Shown here piece by piece: positions 37,930 through 46,974 of a stretch of DNA of 64,000 nucleotides (position 1 is its first letter; the number at the start of each line of letters is the position of its first letter). The stretch comes from Winogradskyella undariae (lineage in GTDB: Bacteria; Bacteroidota; Bacteroidia; Flavobacteriales; Flavobacteriaceae). The notes under the pieces are model-generated. The model searched no databases. It was not told the origin of the DNA and saw only the letters and a program-made list of their open reading frames with translations. A program made the position numbers and the translations under genes. The stretch spans positions 1-64,000 of the forward strand of contig NZ_JABTEL010000010.1 of the NCBI RefSeq assembly GCF_013285155.1. Direction: 5' to 3'.

Positions 37930-38592
37930 ATGAATTTAAATAGATACATAGACCACACTTTATTAAGTGCCTCTGCTACTGAAGCAGAAATTTTACAACT
38001 TTGTGATGAAGCTTTAAAATACAATTTTTATTCTGTATGTGTAAACAGCAGTAATGTTTTACTTGCTAAACAAGCTTTGGGTAAATCTGATGTAAAAATC
38101 TGTTCTGTTATTGGTTTTCCACTCGGAGCAATGTCTACAGAAGCAAAAATATTTGAAGCCAAACACGCTATAGATCAAGGTGCTACAGAAATCGATATGG
38201 TGATAAATATAGGAAGACTTAAGAGTAAAAATCACCTTGCAGTATTAAAAGACATTAGCAATGTTAAAAAAGCTATTGGTAACATTACACTTAAAGTTAT
38301 TCTTGAAATAAGTGAACTTTCTAAAAATGAAATCGTAAAAGCTTGTGAAATCTGTATTGATGCAAAAGCTGATTTTGTTAAAACATCAACCGGATTCTCT
38401 AAAAGTGGAGCAACACTTACAGCTGTGAAAATTATGCGTAAAACCGTAAGAGATCAGTTAAAAATAAAAGCTTCAGGTGGAATTAGAGATGCTGAAACAG
38501 CTCAAAAATATATTGCTATTGGAGTCGATAGACTTGGTGTTTCTGCAGGAGTTGCTATGATGAATAATATACCTTCAAAGGCTGTATATTAA
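37930..38592 (+). CDS. deoC: Deoxyribose-phosphate aldolase
   Basis: A 220-residue TIM-barrel class I aldolase that splits 2-deoxyribose 5-phosphate into glyceraldehyde 3-phosphate and acetaldehyde. The Schiff-base lysine is K151 in ADFVKTSTGFSKSGAT, the second essential lysine is K180 in KIKASGGIRDA, and the ICSVIGFPLGAMSTEAK segment is typical. It precedes deoD, making a deoxynucleoside-salvage pair. Regulation may act through the dyad upstream. Confidence 0.95.
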   Translation: MNLNRYIDHTLLSASATEAEILQLCDEALKYNFYSVCVNSSNVLLAKQALGKSDVKICSVIGFPLGAMSTEAKIFEAKHAIDQGATEIDMVINIGRLKSKNHLAVLKDISNVKKAIGNITLKVILEISELSKNEIVKACEICIDAKADFVKTSTGFSKSGATLTAVKIMRKTVRDQLKIKASGGIRDAETAQKYIAIGVDRLGVSAGVAMMNNIPSKAVY

Positions 38593-38607
38593 TTAAAACA
38601 CTTTGCT

Positions 38608-38615
38608 TAACTTTG
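38608..38615 (+). promoter_or_regulatory. Bacteroidota -7 element directly before deoD
   Basis: TAACTTTG fits TAnnTTTG exactly and ends only 4 bases before the deoD start codon. If used, the transcript would start at or next to the ATG, giving a leaderless mRNA in addition to read-through from deoC. Confidence 0.4.
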
Positions 38616-38619
38616 TTAC

Positions 38620-39318
38620 ATGAGTGTACATATAGGAGCCAAAAAAGGCGAAATCGCAGAAACAATTTTATTACCAGGAGATCCTTTGAGAGCTAAATGG
38701 ATTGCTGAAACTTTTTTTAAAAACCCAGTTTGCTTCAATGAAATTAGAGGCATGTATGGTTATACCGGAACTTATAAAGGAAAACGTATTTCTACAATGG
38801 GAACTGGTATGGGAGTGCCTAGCATATCTATTTACGCTAACGAACTTATTACAGAATATGGTGTAAAAAACCTTATTAGAGTTGGTAGCGCTGGTTCGTA
38901 TCAGAAAGATGTAAAAATTAGAGATATTGTTCTGGCGATGTCTGCCTCTTCTACTTCTGGTATAAATGAATTACGTTTTGGTGGTGCAGGCTACGCTCCT
39001 ACTGCTGATTTTGGTTTATTTATGAAAGCTATTAACGCTGCTAAAGCTAAAAATATTCCGGTTAAAGCTGGTAATGTTTTATCATCAGATGAATTTTACG
39101 AAGACGATAAAGAATCCTTTAAAAAATGGTCTAAATTTGGTGTGCTATGTGTAGAAATGGAAGCTGCAGGTTTATATACTGTTGCTGCTAAACATAAAGT
39201 AAATGCATTAGCAATATTAACTATTTCTGATTCTTTAGTTTCAAACGAAACGACTACAAGTAAAGAACGCGAAACGACTTTTAAAGGTATGATTGAAGTG
39301 GCTTTAGAATTAGCTTAA
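38620..39318 (+). CDS. deoD: Purine nucleoside phosphorylase, DeoD type
   Basis: The 232-residue enzyme is a hexameric-type purine nucleoside phosphorylase. It begins [20 protein letters not shown], has the phosphate-binding arginine in [12 protein letters not shown] and the second site in [18 protein letters not shown] for ribose binding and LTISDSL with the catalytic aspartate. It releases purine bases and (deoxy)ribose 1-phosphate, which a phosphopentomutase would pass to DeoC. It lies 27 bases after deoC. Confidence 0.95.
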   Translation: MSVHIGAKKGEIAETILLPGDPLRAKWIAETFFKNPVCFNEIRGMYGYTGTYKGKRISTMGTGMGVPSISIYANELITEYGVKNLIRVGSAGSYQKDVKIRDIVLAMSASSTSGINELRFGGAGYAPTADFGLFMKAINAAKAKNIPVKAGNVLSSDEFYEDDKESFKKWSKFGVLCVEMEAAGLYTVAAKHKVNALAILTISDSLVSNETTTSKERETTFKGMIEVALELA

Positions 39319-39341
39319 TATACATCATTTAAAATTTCAAC

Positions 39342-39857
39342 ATGAAACATCTCATTCTAATTACTTTTTTCTCTTTCTTCATATTTGCATCTTGTAAAGA
39401 AAAATCAGAAAAACAAAGCGATGAAATATCTACATACTATTTAATTAGACATGCTGAAAAAGACCGTTCAGATAACACTAACAGAAACCCTAATTTAACA
39501 AATGAAGGTTTAAAACGTGCTGATAATTGGGCTAAGCATTTTAAAGATATAGACTTTGATGCTATCTATTCTACAGATTATAACAGAACTAAGCAAACTG
39601 TAATGCCAACTGTAAAGTCTAAAAATATAGAGCTTCAAATTTATGATCCATCTGATTTAAAGATTGAGGCATTTTTAGAAAAAACAAAAGGTAAAACAGT
39701 TCTTATTGTTGGTCATAGTAATACAACGCCTAAGTTTGTAAATGAATTATTAGGCGAAGAAAAATATGATGATATTGCTGACGATAATAATGCGAATCTA
39801 TACCTGGTTACATTAACAAAAGACACCAAAAGATCTAAAGTATCAGTTGTTAACTAA
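39342..39857 (+). CDS. Histidine phosphatase family lipoprotein
   Basis: A 171-residue protein with lipobox (ITFFSFFIFASCKEK). The histidine-phosphatase (phosphoglycerate-mutase-like) core has the phosphohistidine motif LIRHAEKDRSD, the DFDAIYSTDYNRTKQT arginine segment and the second histidine in LIVGHSNTTP. It resembles SixA-size members, but it is exported and lipid-anchored. The substrate is unknown. Its last 15 bases overlap the 3' end of the opposite-strand gene. Confidence 0.87.
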   Translation: MKHLILITFFSFFIFASCKEKSEKQSDEISTYYLIRHAEKDRSDNTNRNPNLTNEGLKRADNWAKHFKDIDFDAIYSTDYNRTKQTVMPTVKSKNIELQIYDPSDLKIEAFLEKTKGKTVLIVGHSNTTPKFVNELLGEEKYDDIADDNNANLYLVTLTKDTKRSKVSVVN

Positions 39858-40634
39858 TTCTACTTTTACATTTTTAAGTTCAATTTTAGAAAGTAATTCT
39901 AGCTTATCGGCTTCAAAAGCTTTTCCTAAATTTTCTAATGCAATAGTCTGGTTGTCTCCTGTTTTATAATTATTATAATCTACAAACCTTAATCCACCAC
40001 GGTAACGTTCATTGTAAGCTTCTCTAAAACGCATTCCTATACCCTTTTCTTCAGCGTAAGAATACGCTAAATATTCTAACTTAAATGTTTCTTTATTTAT
40101 CCAGTATATATATTGATCATCAAAATCTTCTCCTCCACCATCTTGATCAAAAGTGACTTTTATTTTATAATAATCTTTATTCTTTATTTTTTCGCTTCCT
40201 AATAAAGATTTATTAACAGCTTTGTCATTTAACCCATATGGTAATACAGAAAAGTAATGCACAGAATTAACTGAAGCCTCATATGCTTGTGCTATAGAAT
40301 CTTCAAGTTGAACAAATTCTGAGTTATTATAGCGTTCGTACCCGACATTACTTAACATATCGAATATAGAATCATTATCTTTTACTGTTAATCTAACGAG
40401 TAAATATTCGTGATTTTTACGTAATGCTTGGTAATAGACATCTCTAAATTCAAACTTAAGACTAGAACTTGTAAAACGCTCACCACCAGAAACAGCAATA
40501 GATTCATCAATAATATCGTTAGCCGTTAAGGTCTTTTTAGTTGTTTCAATAACTTTAGTGTTTTCTAATTTTGAATTTTCATTCTTACAAGCAAAAATGG
40601 CTACAAAACTGATAAGTAAAAGGTAATTCTTCAT
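39843..40634 (-). CDS. DUF6503-like lipoprotein
   Basis: A 263-residue envelope protein with lipobox (LLLISFVAIFACKNEN). The region ANDIIDESIAVSGGERFTSS and the long beta-rich part (FEFRDVYYQALRK, YYKIKVTFDQDGG, YIYWINKETFKLEYLAYSY) match a family of Flavobacterial hypothetical proteins (DUF6503) with a lipoprotein-carrier-like (LolA-type) look. Function unknown. It converges with the histidine phosphatase gene and overlaps it by 15 bases, with no terminator between. Confidence 0.75.
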   Translation of the reverse strand: MKNYLLLISFVAIFACKNENSKLENTKVIETTKKTLTANDIIDESIAVSGGERFTSSSLKFEFRDVYYQALRKNHEYLLVRLTVKDNDSIFDMLSNVGYERYNNSEFVQLEDSIAQAYEASVNSVHYFSVLPYGLNDKAVNKSLLGSEKIKNKDYYKIKVTFDQDGGGEDFDDQYIYWINKETFKLEYLAYSYAEEKGIGMRFREAYNERYRGGLRFVDYNNYKTGDNQTIALENLGKAFEADKLELLSKIELKNVKVELVNN

Positions 40635-40795
40635 CTTAAATATTCTTTTTATGAATAGTTATGTCGCAAAATTAAAGATTTGATTACAGAAATATCACAA
40701 AATCGACTTAAAGGAATATAATCTGTGAGATAAGCAAACGATTTAGATCTTAAATTTTTGTTTACTTCTAGCTTCAAACTTCAAACTTACTTTCT

Positions 40796-40803
40796 TATCT
40801 TTG
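40796..40803 (+). promoter_or_regulatory. Bacteroidota -7 element directly before smpB
   Basis: TATCTTTG fits TAnnTTTG and ends 6 bases before the smpB ATG at 40810. It rules out the in-frame TTG at 40801 as the start codon, because that codon lies inside the element. The mRNA would be leaderless or nearly so. Confidence 0.5.
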
Positions 40804-40809
40804 CCGTCC

Positions 40810-41265
40810 ATGCAAAAGAACATTAACATACTCAATAGAAAAGCCAAGTTTCAATATGAAATTTTGGACAAATACACAGCAGGTATTGTACTCTCTGGTA
40901 CAGAGATCAAATCTATTAGATCTGGTCAGGCTTCCATTGCTGAAGGTTTTTGCGAGTTTAATGAGCGAGGCGAACTCTTTGTTATTAATATGACGGTTGA
41001 AGAGTACAAATTTGGTAGTTATTACAATCATAAAGCAAAGGCTGAGCGTAAATTATTATTGAATAAAAAAGAATTAAAAAAGCTCGAAAAAGAAGTTAAT
41101 ATCAAAGGAAACGCCATTATACCAATGCGTTTATTTCTTAACGACAGAGGCTTAGCTAAACTTGTTATTGCACTAGGAAAAGGTAAGAAACTCTACGATA
41201 AACGCGAAACGATTAAAGATCGTGATAACAAAAGAGATTTAGACCGCGTTAAGAAAAATTTCTAA
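40810..41265 (+). CDS. smpB: tmRNA-binding protein SmpB
   Basis: From ATG 40810 the protein is 151 residues ([20 protein letters not shown]). It is the oligonucleotide-binding-fold partner of tmRNA in rescue of stalled ribosomes. Typical parts are [61 protein letters not shown] and the basic C-terminal tail DLDRVKKNF that probes the empty mRNA channel. I saw no tmRNA gene beside it. A weak hairpin (41304-41327) follows. Confidence 0.96.
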   Translation: MQKNINILNRKAKFQYEILDKYTAGIVLSGTEIKSIRSGQASIAEGFCEFNERGELFVINMTVEEYKFGSYYNHKAKAERKLLLNKKELKKLEKEVNIKGNAIIPMRLFLNDRGLAKLVIALGKGKKLYDKRETIKDRDNKRDLDRVKKNF

Positions 41266-41406
41266 GAATTTACAATTCTTTCACAACTCCACATTTTATA
41301 TTAGCCTAAGTTTTATTTAACTCAGGCAACCATTTGCTTTAAACTTTCGTCTATATTTATAAAGTCCTTATTCATGATATTAAGGATTAATTTAAATTAG
41401 ATATTT

Positions 41407-41453
41407 TTAAGGCATAACTTTTGATGCTCTCATCAGAATGATTCGTGCCTTAA
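41407..41453 (+). promoter_or_regulatory. Structured leader upstream of the DUF5686 gene
   Basis: TTAAGGCA (41407-41414) and TGCCTTAA (41446-41453) are a perfect 8-bp dyad. Inside lies a second stem TGATG (41422-41426) / CATCA (41431-41435) with loop CTCT. The element ends 34 bases before the start codon and is followed by no T-run, so it looks like a leader structure or operator rather than a terminator. Confidence 0.4.
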
Positions 41454-41487
41454 CGTTTCTATAAAATTCATCAATCAACATAACACT

Positions 41488-43956
41488 ATGCAAAAACAAC
41501 TACTCAGTATTCTTTTTCTTGTTTTTACCACACTTGTTTCCGCTCAAATAAAAGGAAATATTACAGATCAAAACAATGAGCCACTTCCGTTTGTAAATAT
41601 TTTGATAGAAAACACCTATAAAGGGACAACAAGTAATGACGATGGTTATTATGAGTTAAATATTTCGACACCAAAAACATACACTATTGTTTTTAGCTAT
41701 TTAGGTTATAAAACGGTAAAACAGGAAGTAAACATTACTAAGTTTCCATATCAATTAGATATGTCTCTAGTTGAAGAATCTGTTTCTTTAAATGAAGTTG
41801 TTGTTAATTCAGAAAACGATCCGGCAAACGACATTATGCGTCAAGCCATAGCTAATAGAGAAGCTAATCTGGCAAAAATAGAATCCTTTAAAGCCGATTT
41901 CTACTCAAGAGGATTGCTTAAAATTGTTGATGCTCCCAAAAAAATAATGGGTCAAGACATCGGTGATTTAGGTGGTGCATTAGATTCTACACGTAGTGGG
42001 ATTATTTATTTATCAGAAACAATTTCTAAAATTCAATTTTTGAATCCTGATAAGTTAAAAGAAAAAATTACGGCTTCAAAAGTTAGTGGAGATAGTAATG
42101 GCTTTAGTTTTAATAGCGCTTTAGATGTTGATTATAATTTCTACAAAAGCACAATTAGCTTGGGTAACGAAATTATTTCACCTATTGCAAATAACGCTTT
42201 TGGTTATTATAAATATAAGCTTGAAGGTATGTTTTATGACGATAGAGGAAACCTTATTAATAAAATAAAAGTGATTCCGAAACGTAAAAACGATCCTGTT
42301 TTTTCTGGTTTTATTTATATTATAGAAGATCAATGGGATATTTATGCTGTTGAATTAGATATATCAGGGTCTCAAGCCAAAATCCCAATGGTAGATATTA
42401 TTTCTTTACAGCAAAGTTTTTCTTATTCTGAAGCCAATGATATTTGGGCTGTTATATCACAAAGTATGGATCTTAAATATGCGCTTTTAGGTATTATAGG
42501 CGAAGGTCGTTTTACAGCTGTTTATAGTAATTATGAATTTAATACCGGACTTACTAGAAAAGATTTTACCAGAGAAATCGTTTCTTATGAAAAAGAAGCC
42601 AATAAAAAAGATTCGTTATTTTGGAATGCTATAAGACCTGTTCCTCTTACTTATGAAGAGCGTACAGATTATACAAAAAAAGACAGTATACAGACTTTAC
42701 GTGAGTCTAAACCATACTTAGATTCTATAGATGCAGTAAGAAATAAATTTAAAGTAGGAAACATACTTGGTTATACTTATCAAAACTCTCATAAAGATTA
42801 TCGCTTAGGATTCAACATCCCAATTCTTAGTGCAGTTCAATTTAATACGGTTCAAGGTTATACTGCAAATGCTAATGTATTCTATTCAAAAAATTATGAT
42901 GACTATAACCGTTACTTTAGAGTTAATGGAGATATTCAATATGGGGTTTCAGACGATCGCTTACGTGCAAAAGGTTCATTAGTTTATAAATTTAATAGCA
43001 TTAGTAATTCGTTTTTAATGTTATCTGGTGGTGTTTCAGCTGAACAATTTAGCCCTTTTAATCCCATTAAACCAATCATTAACTCCGTTAGCACCCTGTT
43101 TTTTGAAGATAATTACATAAAGTTATATGATAAAAGTTTTGTAGCATTAAATTATTCTGAAGAGCTTTTTAATGGATTTAGGTTATATGCCGGACTAAGT
43201 TACGAAAGACGAAAAACACTTTTTAATACTACAGATCAAACCTTTTTTAATGATGAAAATGATGCTTACACAAGCAATAATCCTTTAAATGAAACTGCCT
43301 TTGGTGTTGCTACATTTCAAACTCATAATATTATTAAAGGAAACGTTGATGCCCGTATTAATTTTGGACAAGAGTATTTAAGTTATCCTGACGCTAAATA
43401 TAACGTGAGTAATGATGATTACCCAACACTTTACTTAGGTTACGAAACAGGTTTTGGTGCAACAAATAGCGATTATAATTTTAGCCAAATTAAAGCAAGT
43501 CTTACACAAGCTTTCAATGTAAAAGATAAAGGGCGTTTAATCTATAATTTAAAATCAGGAACGTTTTTTAATGCTGAAAATATTGCATTTATGGACTACC
43601 AACACTTTAATGGTAATCTTACTCATGTAAGTACAGAAGGTAATTATACCAATGTTTTTAATAATTTAGATTATTATTCTGCAAGTACAAACGATACTTA
43701 TTTTGAAGGGCATATAGAACACGATTTTAATGGTTTTTTACTCGGAAAACTACCATTACTTAACAAGCTGAATTTTAATTTAGTTGTTGGAGCACACCTT
43801 TTAGCTAAGCCAGATTTTAAACCTTATCAAGAATATTCTATTGGTATAGATAATATTGGTTGGGGTAAATGGAAATTCTTAAGAGTTGATTATCTTCGTT
43901 CTTATCAAAACGGATTTCAGAGTGATGCCATTGTATTTGGTTTGAAATTCTTTTAA
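41488..43956 (+). CDS. DUF5686 outer-membrane protein with carboxypeptidase-regulatory-like domain
   Basis: An 822-residue protein: signal peptide (LLSILFLVFTTLVSAQ), a CarboxypepD_reg-like domain (IKGNITDQNNEPLPFVNILI to about 105), then the DUF5686 region starting ANDIMRQAIANREANLAKIE with FYSRG and long beta-strand-rich stretches. Strands in the second half alternate polar and hydrophobic and end in F (VFGLKFF), as outer-membrane barrels do. It has no TonB-box or plug. The role is unknown; these proteins are widespread in Bacteroidota. It is followed by an NTF2-like protein gene 9 bases later. Confidence 0.88.
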   Translation: MQKQLLSILFLVFTTLVSAQIKGNITDQNNEPLPFVNILIENTYKGTTSNDDGYYELNISTPKTYTIVFSYLGYKTVKQEVNITKFPYQLDMSLVEESVSLNEVVVNSENDPANDIMRQAIANREANLAKIESFKADFYSRGLLKIVDAPKKIMGQDIGDLGGALDSTRSGIIYLSETISKIQFLNPDKLKEKITASKVSGDSNGFSFNSALDVDYNFYKSTISLGNEIISPIANNAFGYYKYKLEGMFYDDRGNLINKIKVIPKRKNDPVFSGFIYIIEDQWDIYAVELDISGSQAKIPMVDIISLQQSFSYSEANDIWAVISQSMDLKYALLGIIGEGRFTAVYSNYEFNTGLTRKDFTREIVSYEKEANKKDSLFWNAIRPVPLTYEERTDYTKKDSIQTLRESKPYLDSIDAVRNKFKVGNILGYTYQNSHKDYRLGFNIPILSAVQFNTVQGYTANANVFYSKNYDDYNRYFRVNGDIQYGVSDDRLRAKGSLVYKFNSISNSFLMLSGGVSAEQFSPFNPIKPIINSVSTLFFEDNYIKLYDKSFVALNYSEELFNGFRLYAGLSYERRKTLFNTTDQTFFNDENDAYTSNNPLNETAFGVATFQTHNIIKGNVDARINFGQEYLSYPDAKYNVSNDDYPTLYLGYETGFGATNSDYNFSQIKASLTQAFNVKDKGRLIYNLKSGTFFNAENIAFMDYQHFNGNLTHVSTEGNYTNVFNNLDYYSASTNDTYFEGHIEHDFNGFLLGKLPLLNKLNFNLVVGAHLLAKPDFKPYQEYSIGIDNIGWGKWKFLRVDYLRSYQNGFQSDAIVFGLKFF

Positions 43957-43965
43957 TTTTACATT

Positions 43966-44487
43966 ATGAAAAAAATTGTATTTATAATAAGCCTATTTTC
44001 TATAGGTTTATTTGCCCAAGAGAAAAAAGATTATTCTGCAAACGTAGCAACTTTAGATAGCACTATTGCAACGTTATATACTGTAGTTTCTGGTGAAAAA
44101 GGGGTTAAACGTGATTGGGTTTTATTTAAACATTTATTTCATAATAATGCTAAATTAATTCCGGCAGGCACTTCAAGTGAAGGTAAAAAAGCGGTTCGTT
44201 ATATGTCATCAGATGAATATATTACAACGTCTGGTAATTGGTTTGATAGAAATGGATTTTACCAAAAAGAGACTCAAAGAACTGTAGAAACTTTTGGGAG
44301 TATTACACACGTGTTTAGTAGTTATGAGTCTTATAAAACTAAAGGTGATGAAACACCTTTTTTAAAAGGTGTTAACAGCATACAACTGTTTAATGACGGA
44401 ACTCGTTGGTGGATAATCAATTTGTATTGGGCACAAGAATCAAAGAATAAACCGATGCCTAAACCACATTTACGAAAGAAGGAATAA
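43966..44487 (+). CDS. Exported NTF2-like (SnoaL-type) protein
   Basis: A 173-residue protein with signal peptide (KIVFIISLFSIGLFAQ). The mature part has the cone-like NTF2 pattern: an N-terminal helix pair with TLYTVVSGEKGVKRDWVLFKHLF, AKLIPAG, RTVETFGSITHVFSSYESY and a closing strand NSIQLFNDGTRWWIINLYW. Such domains bind or transform small molecules; no catalytic set can be assigned. It is cotranscribed with the DUF5686 gene. Confidence 0.78.
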   Translation: MKKIVFIISLFSIGLFAQEKKDYSANVATLDSTIATLYTVVSGEKGVKRDWVLFKHLFHNNAKLIPAGTSSEGKKAVRYMSSDEYITTSGNWFDRNGFYQKETQRTVETFGSITHVFSSYESYKTKGDETPFLKGVNSIQLFNDGTRWWIINLYWAQESKNKPMPKPHLRKKE

Positions 44488-44543
44488 ACATCAATTAACA
44501 CTTTTTTTGAAAATTTAAAAAAACGAATCTTCATATTTGTGAA

Positions 44544-44927
44544 ATGAAAATACCTAACCACATAAAACAAGCAACTTCTGCCCTATCTATTATAGGGTTA
44601 GTTCTGTTGTTGGTATTTTCACCTTGTAAGGTTAGAAATTCATTTCAAAATATTTTTGAACTCCCTACAACGGAGGTTTCTAACAAAAGCATTTCATCTT
44701 TAAAAAATAGAGTTTGTGATGTTTCTATAGATGCAGAAATTGTTATTTCTAAATCTTATAATAACCTTCAGATTTCTCAGGCAGTATTATCTAAAAAATC
44801 AATTTTTAATACTTCTGTAATTGCATCTTCAAAAAAACAAATATCTCAAAATTATAGTGCTAGAGGAGAAATTCCGCCTTTAGCACCTTACTATATTCTC
44901 TATCAAAATAACAAAGCATATCTATAA
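44544..44927 (+). CDS. Small membrane-anchored protein upstream of the DoxD-like gene
   Basis: A 127-residue protein with one hydrophobic segment near the N-terminus (ALSIIGLVLLLVFSPCKV) that may be an uncleaved anchor, and a Ser/Lys/Asn-rich remainder ending APYYILYQNNKAYL. No family recognised. It lies 76 bases before the DoxD-like gene with a hairpin CTAGCA/TGCTAG (44951-44967) in between, so a link in function is possible but unproven. Confidence 0.6.
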   Translation: MKIPNHIKQATSALSIIGLVLLLVFSPCKVRNSFQNIFELPTTEVSNKSISSLKNRVCDVSIDAEIVISKSYNNLQISQAVLSKKSIFNTSVIASSKKQISQNYSARGEIPPLAPYYILYQNNKAYL

Positions 44928-45003
44928 TTAATTTTCTTCAGACTTAAAACCTAGCAATCTCTGCTAGTAGAAAATTATTAATTACTTTTTATAGATATAC
45001 ATA

Positions 45004-46020
45004 ATGAATTTAAATATTAAAAACGACTCGGGTTTTCTTGCCCTTGCACTTCGTATGGTTGTTGGTTGGACATACTTTTCAGCATTCTTTAGACGTACCA
45101 TTTTAGCTGATAAATTAGATCCTGAAATTGCTGGTTATATTGGCGTAAAATTTAATCACTTCCTTCCAAATGCCTTAGGCATAAAACCAATTATTCAATA
45201 TCTAGTTGAAAACCCAGATATCCTTTGGTACAATATGGTTGCATTTACTATTATTGAAGGAATTGTTGGACTTTTTATAATCTTCGGGTTATTTACAAGA
45301 TTAATGAGTATTGGCGTCTTTGGATTGGCAATGGGCATTCTTCTTGGTTCAGGATGGATTGGTACAACTTGCTTAGACGAATGGCAGATTGGTGTGCTTG
45401 GTATTGCCACAGGATTTGTCTTATTCCTAACAGGAAGTGGACGATTTTCATTAGATAATTATTTAATGACTAAAAATGCATCTATCACTAAAAAGAAAAG
45501 ATTTGCTTGGTTAGGTTCAGGATTACTTCCTATTAGAGATGGTATTTTTTCAAAAGTTGTTATTATTGGTTCATTTTTCATCTTAGGGTTAACGTTATTT
45601 ACCAATCAAGTGTTTCACGGTGGTCTTTGGGGAACTTTACATAATAAATCTGTAAAACCTAAACTTGAAATTACAGCAGGAGAAATAACGAATACAAACC
45701 TTTCTTTTGATGTCTTTAGGGTTGAAGGTGTAGATGTTTATGGCGCATGGATTATTGGTCTAGAGCTTAAAGATTCAGAAGAAAAAGTTATTTTAAACTA
45801 TACTCAAGATAAATTAGCTGCCTTAACCAAACAGAACATTGCTAATTATTACATCGCGAAAATTAAACCAGGAAAACACAGTTTAATTGTTCCGTTAGGT
45901 ACAAAAGCAAAGATGAATTTTAATGATTCTGAAATTCAGAATTTACCTAGTGGTCAATACACTTTAAAAATGACAGATATTAGTGGCGTAAGTTGGGAGC
46001 ATAAAATTACTAAAAACTAG
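45004..46020 (+). CDS. DoxD/DoxA-type thiosulfate:quinone oxidoreductase-like protein
   Basis: The 338-residue protein joins an N-terminal membrane domain of four to five helices (DoxD-like: ALRMVVGWTYFSAFFRR, IIEGIVGLFIIFGLFTRLM, LLGSGWIGTTCLDEWQIGV) to a C-terminal soluble beta domain (about 210-335) of the DoxA kind. In Acidianus the two are separate subunits of an enzyme that passes electrons from thiosulfate to quinone. Whether Bacteroidota versions do so is unknown; many DoxD/DoxX proteins have other redox roles. It has its own terminator. Confidence 0.85.
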   Translation: MNLNIKNDSGFLALALRMVVGWTYFSAFFRRTILADKLDPEIAGYIGVKFNHFLPNALGIKPIIQYLVENPDILWYNMVAFTIIEGIVGLFIIFGLFTRLMSIGVFGLAMGILLGSGWIGTTCLDEWQIGVLGIATGFVLFLTGSGRFSLDNYLMTKNASITKKKRFAWLGSGLLPIRDGIFSKVVIIGSFFILGLTLFTNQVFHGGLWGTLHNKSVKPKLEITAGEITNTNLSFDVFRVEGVDVYGAWIIGLELKDSEEKVILNYTQDKLAALTKQNIANYYIAKIKPGKHSLIVPLGTKAKMNFNDSEIQNLPSGQYTLKMTDISGVSWEHKITKN

Positions 46021-46031
46021 TTAAAAAAAAG

Positions 46032-46072
46032 AACTCCTAAAACTGTAATTATAAGTTACATTTTTAGGAGTT
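46032..46072. terminator. Bidirectional terminator between DoxD-like gene and pcm
   Basis: An 11-bp perfect outer stem AACTCCTAAAA / TTTTAGGAGTT encloses a second 5-bp stem TGTAA / TTACA. It lies between convergent genes. Confidence 0.82.
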
Positions 46073-46102
46073 TAATATAAAAATAAAGTTAGTCTCTATC
46101 TC

Positions 46103-46744
46103 TTAATTTTTGTCTTCTAGCATAGGTACAAATCTAAAATCACCAAATTCGTGCTTTTCAAATTCTTTAGGCCCTTTTCTAATAAACAAGGTCATAACTT
46201 GCACTTTATCTCCAACAGGAATCACTAAACGGCCACCAATTGCCAATTGGCTCAATAATGGATTTGGTACATACGGCGCACCTGCTGTAACAATAATACT
46301 TTGAAATGGTGCCTCTTCTGGCAATCCTTTATAACCATCACCAAATATAAGTTGCTTAGCTCTGTAACCAATTTTAGGTAGAAATGTAGAGGTTTTTTTG
46401 TAAAGCTCTTTTTGGCGTTCAATACTATAAACTTTAGCGCCAAGTTCTAAAAGTACTGCAGTTTGGTAACCACTACCTGTTCCTATTTCTAAAACTTTAT
46501 CTTCAGGAGTTATTTGTAATAATTCAGATTGAAAAGCTACAGTATAAGGTTGAGAAATGGTTTGATCTGCAGCAATAGGAAACGCTTTATCTTGATACGC
46601 ATGGTCAATAAACCCAGAATCCATAAACAAATGTCTCGGAATTTTACCAATGGCTTTTAAAACGTTTTTATCTTTAATGTCTTTATTGATGAGGATTTCA
46701 ACAAGTTGCTGGCGCATCCCATGATGCTTAAATGTATCTTTCAA
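46103..46744 (-). CDS. pcm: Protein-L-isoaspartate O-methyltransferase
   Basis: The 213-residue SAM-dependent enzyme repairs isoaspartyl damage in proteins. It has the family start RQQLVEILINKDIKDKNVLKAIGKIPRHLFM, the TISQPYTVAFQSELL motif, SAM-binding LEIGTGSGYQTAVLLELG, VYSIERQKEL, and the post-motif GAPYVPNPLLSQLAIGGRLVIPVG. Length is normal. It is divergent from the Gfo/Idh/MocA oxidoreductase gene. Confidence 0.95.
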   Translation of the reverse strand: MKDTFKHHGMRQQLVEILINKDIKDKNVLKAIGKIPRHLFMDSGFIDHAYQDKAFPIAADQTISQPYTVAFQSELLQITPEDKVLEIGTGSGYQTAVLLELGAKVYSIERQKELYKKTSTFLPKIGYRAKQLIFGDGYKGLPEEAPFQSIIVTAGAPYVPNPLLSQLAIGGRLVIPVGDKVQVMTLFIRKGPKEFEKHEFGDFRFVPMLEDKN

Positions 46745-46951
46745 AGCGTAGTTTAGTTTCCGCTAAAATAAAGTAAAGAAAGGCAAAATACAACCTCTAA
46801 AAGTTCAAATTACAAAAACTAAACTCCTAAAATTGCTTCATAATTCCTATCAATATTAGGTATAACAACTTAGACAGATGCTCTCCTATTGATGATTATC
46901 AATTTCACAGGAATTTATATTTTCTTATTTCAATTTCTGAGCGAAAACGCC

Positions 46952-46959
46952 TATTTTTG
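46952..46959 (+). promoter_or_regulatory. Bacteroidota -7 element for the Gfo/Idh/MocA gene
   Basis: TATTTTTG matches TAnnTTTG and ends 15 bases before the ATG at 46975. It covers the in-frame TTG at 46957, which therefore cannot be the start codon. Confidence 0.5.
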
Positions 46960-46974
46960 TTAAAAACAGAAAAT

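Noticed and set aside
40801-40809. TTG start for smpB
   Set aside because: The TTG lies inside the TATCTTTG -7 element, and the ATG at 40810 gives the normal SmpB N-terminus.
41266-41406. tmRNA gene next to smpB
   Set aside because: No tRNA-like ends or tag reading frame could be found in the gap.
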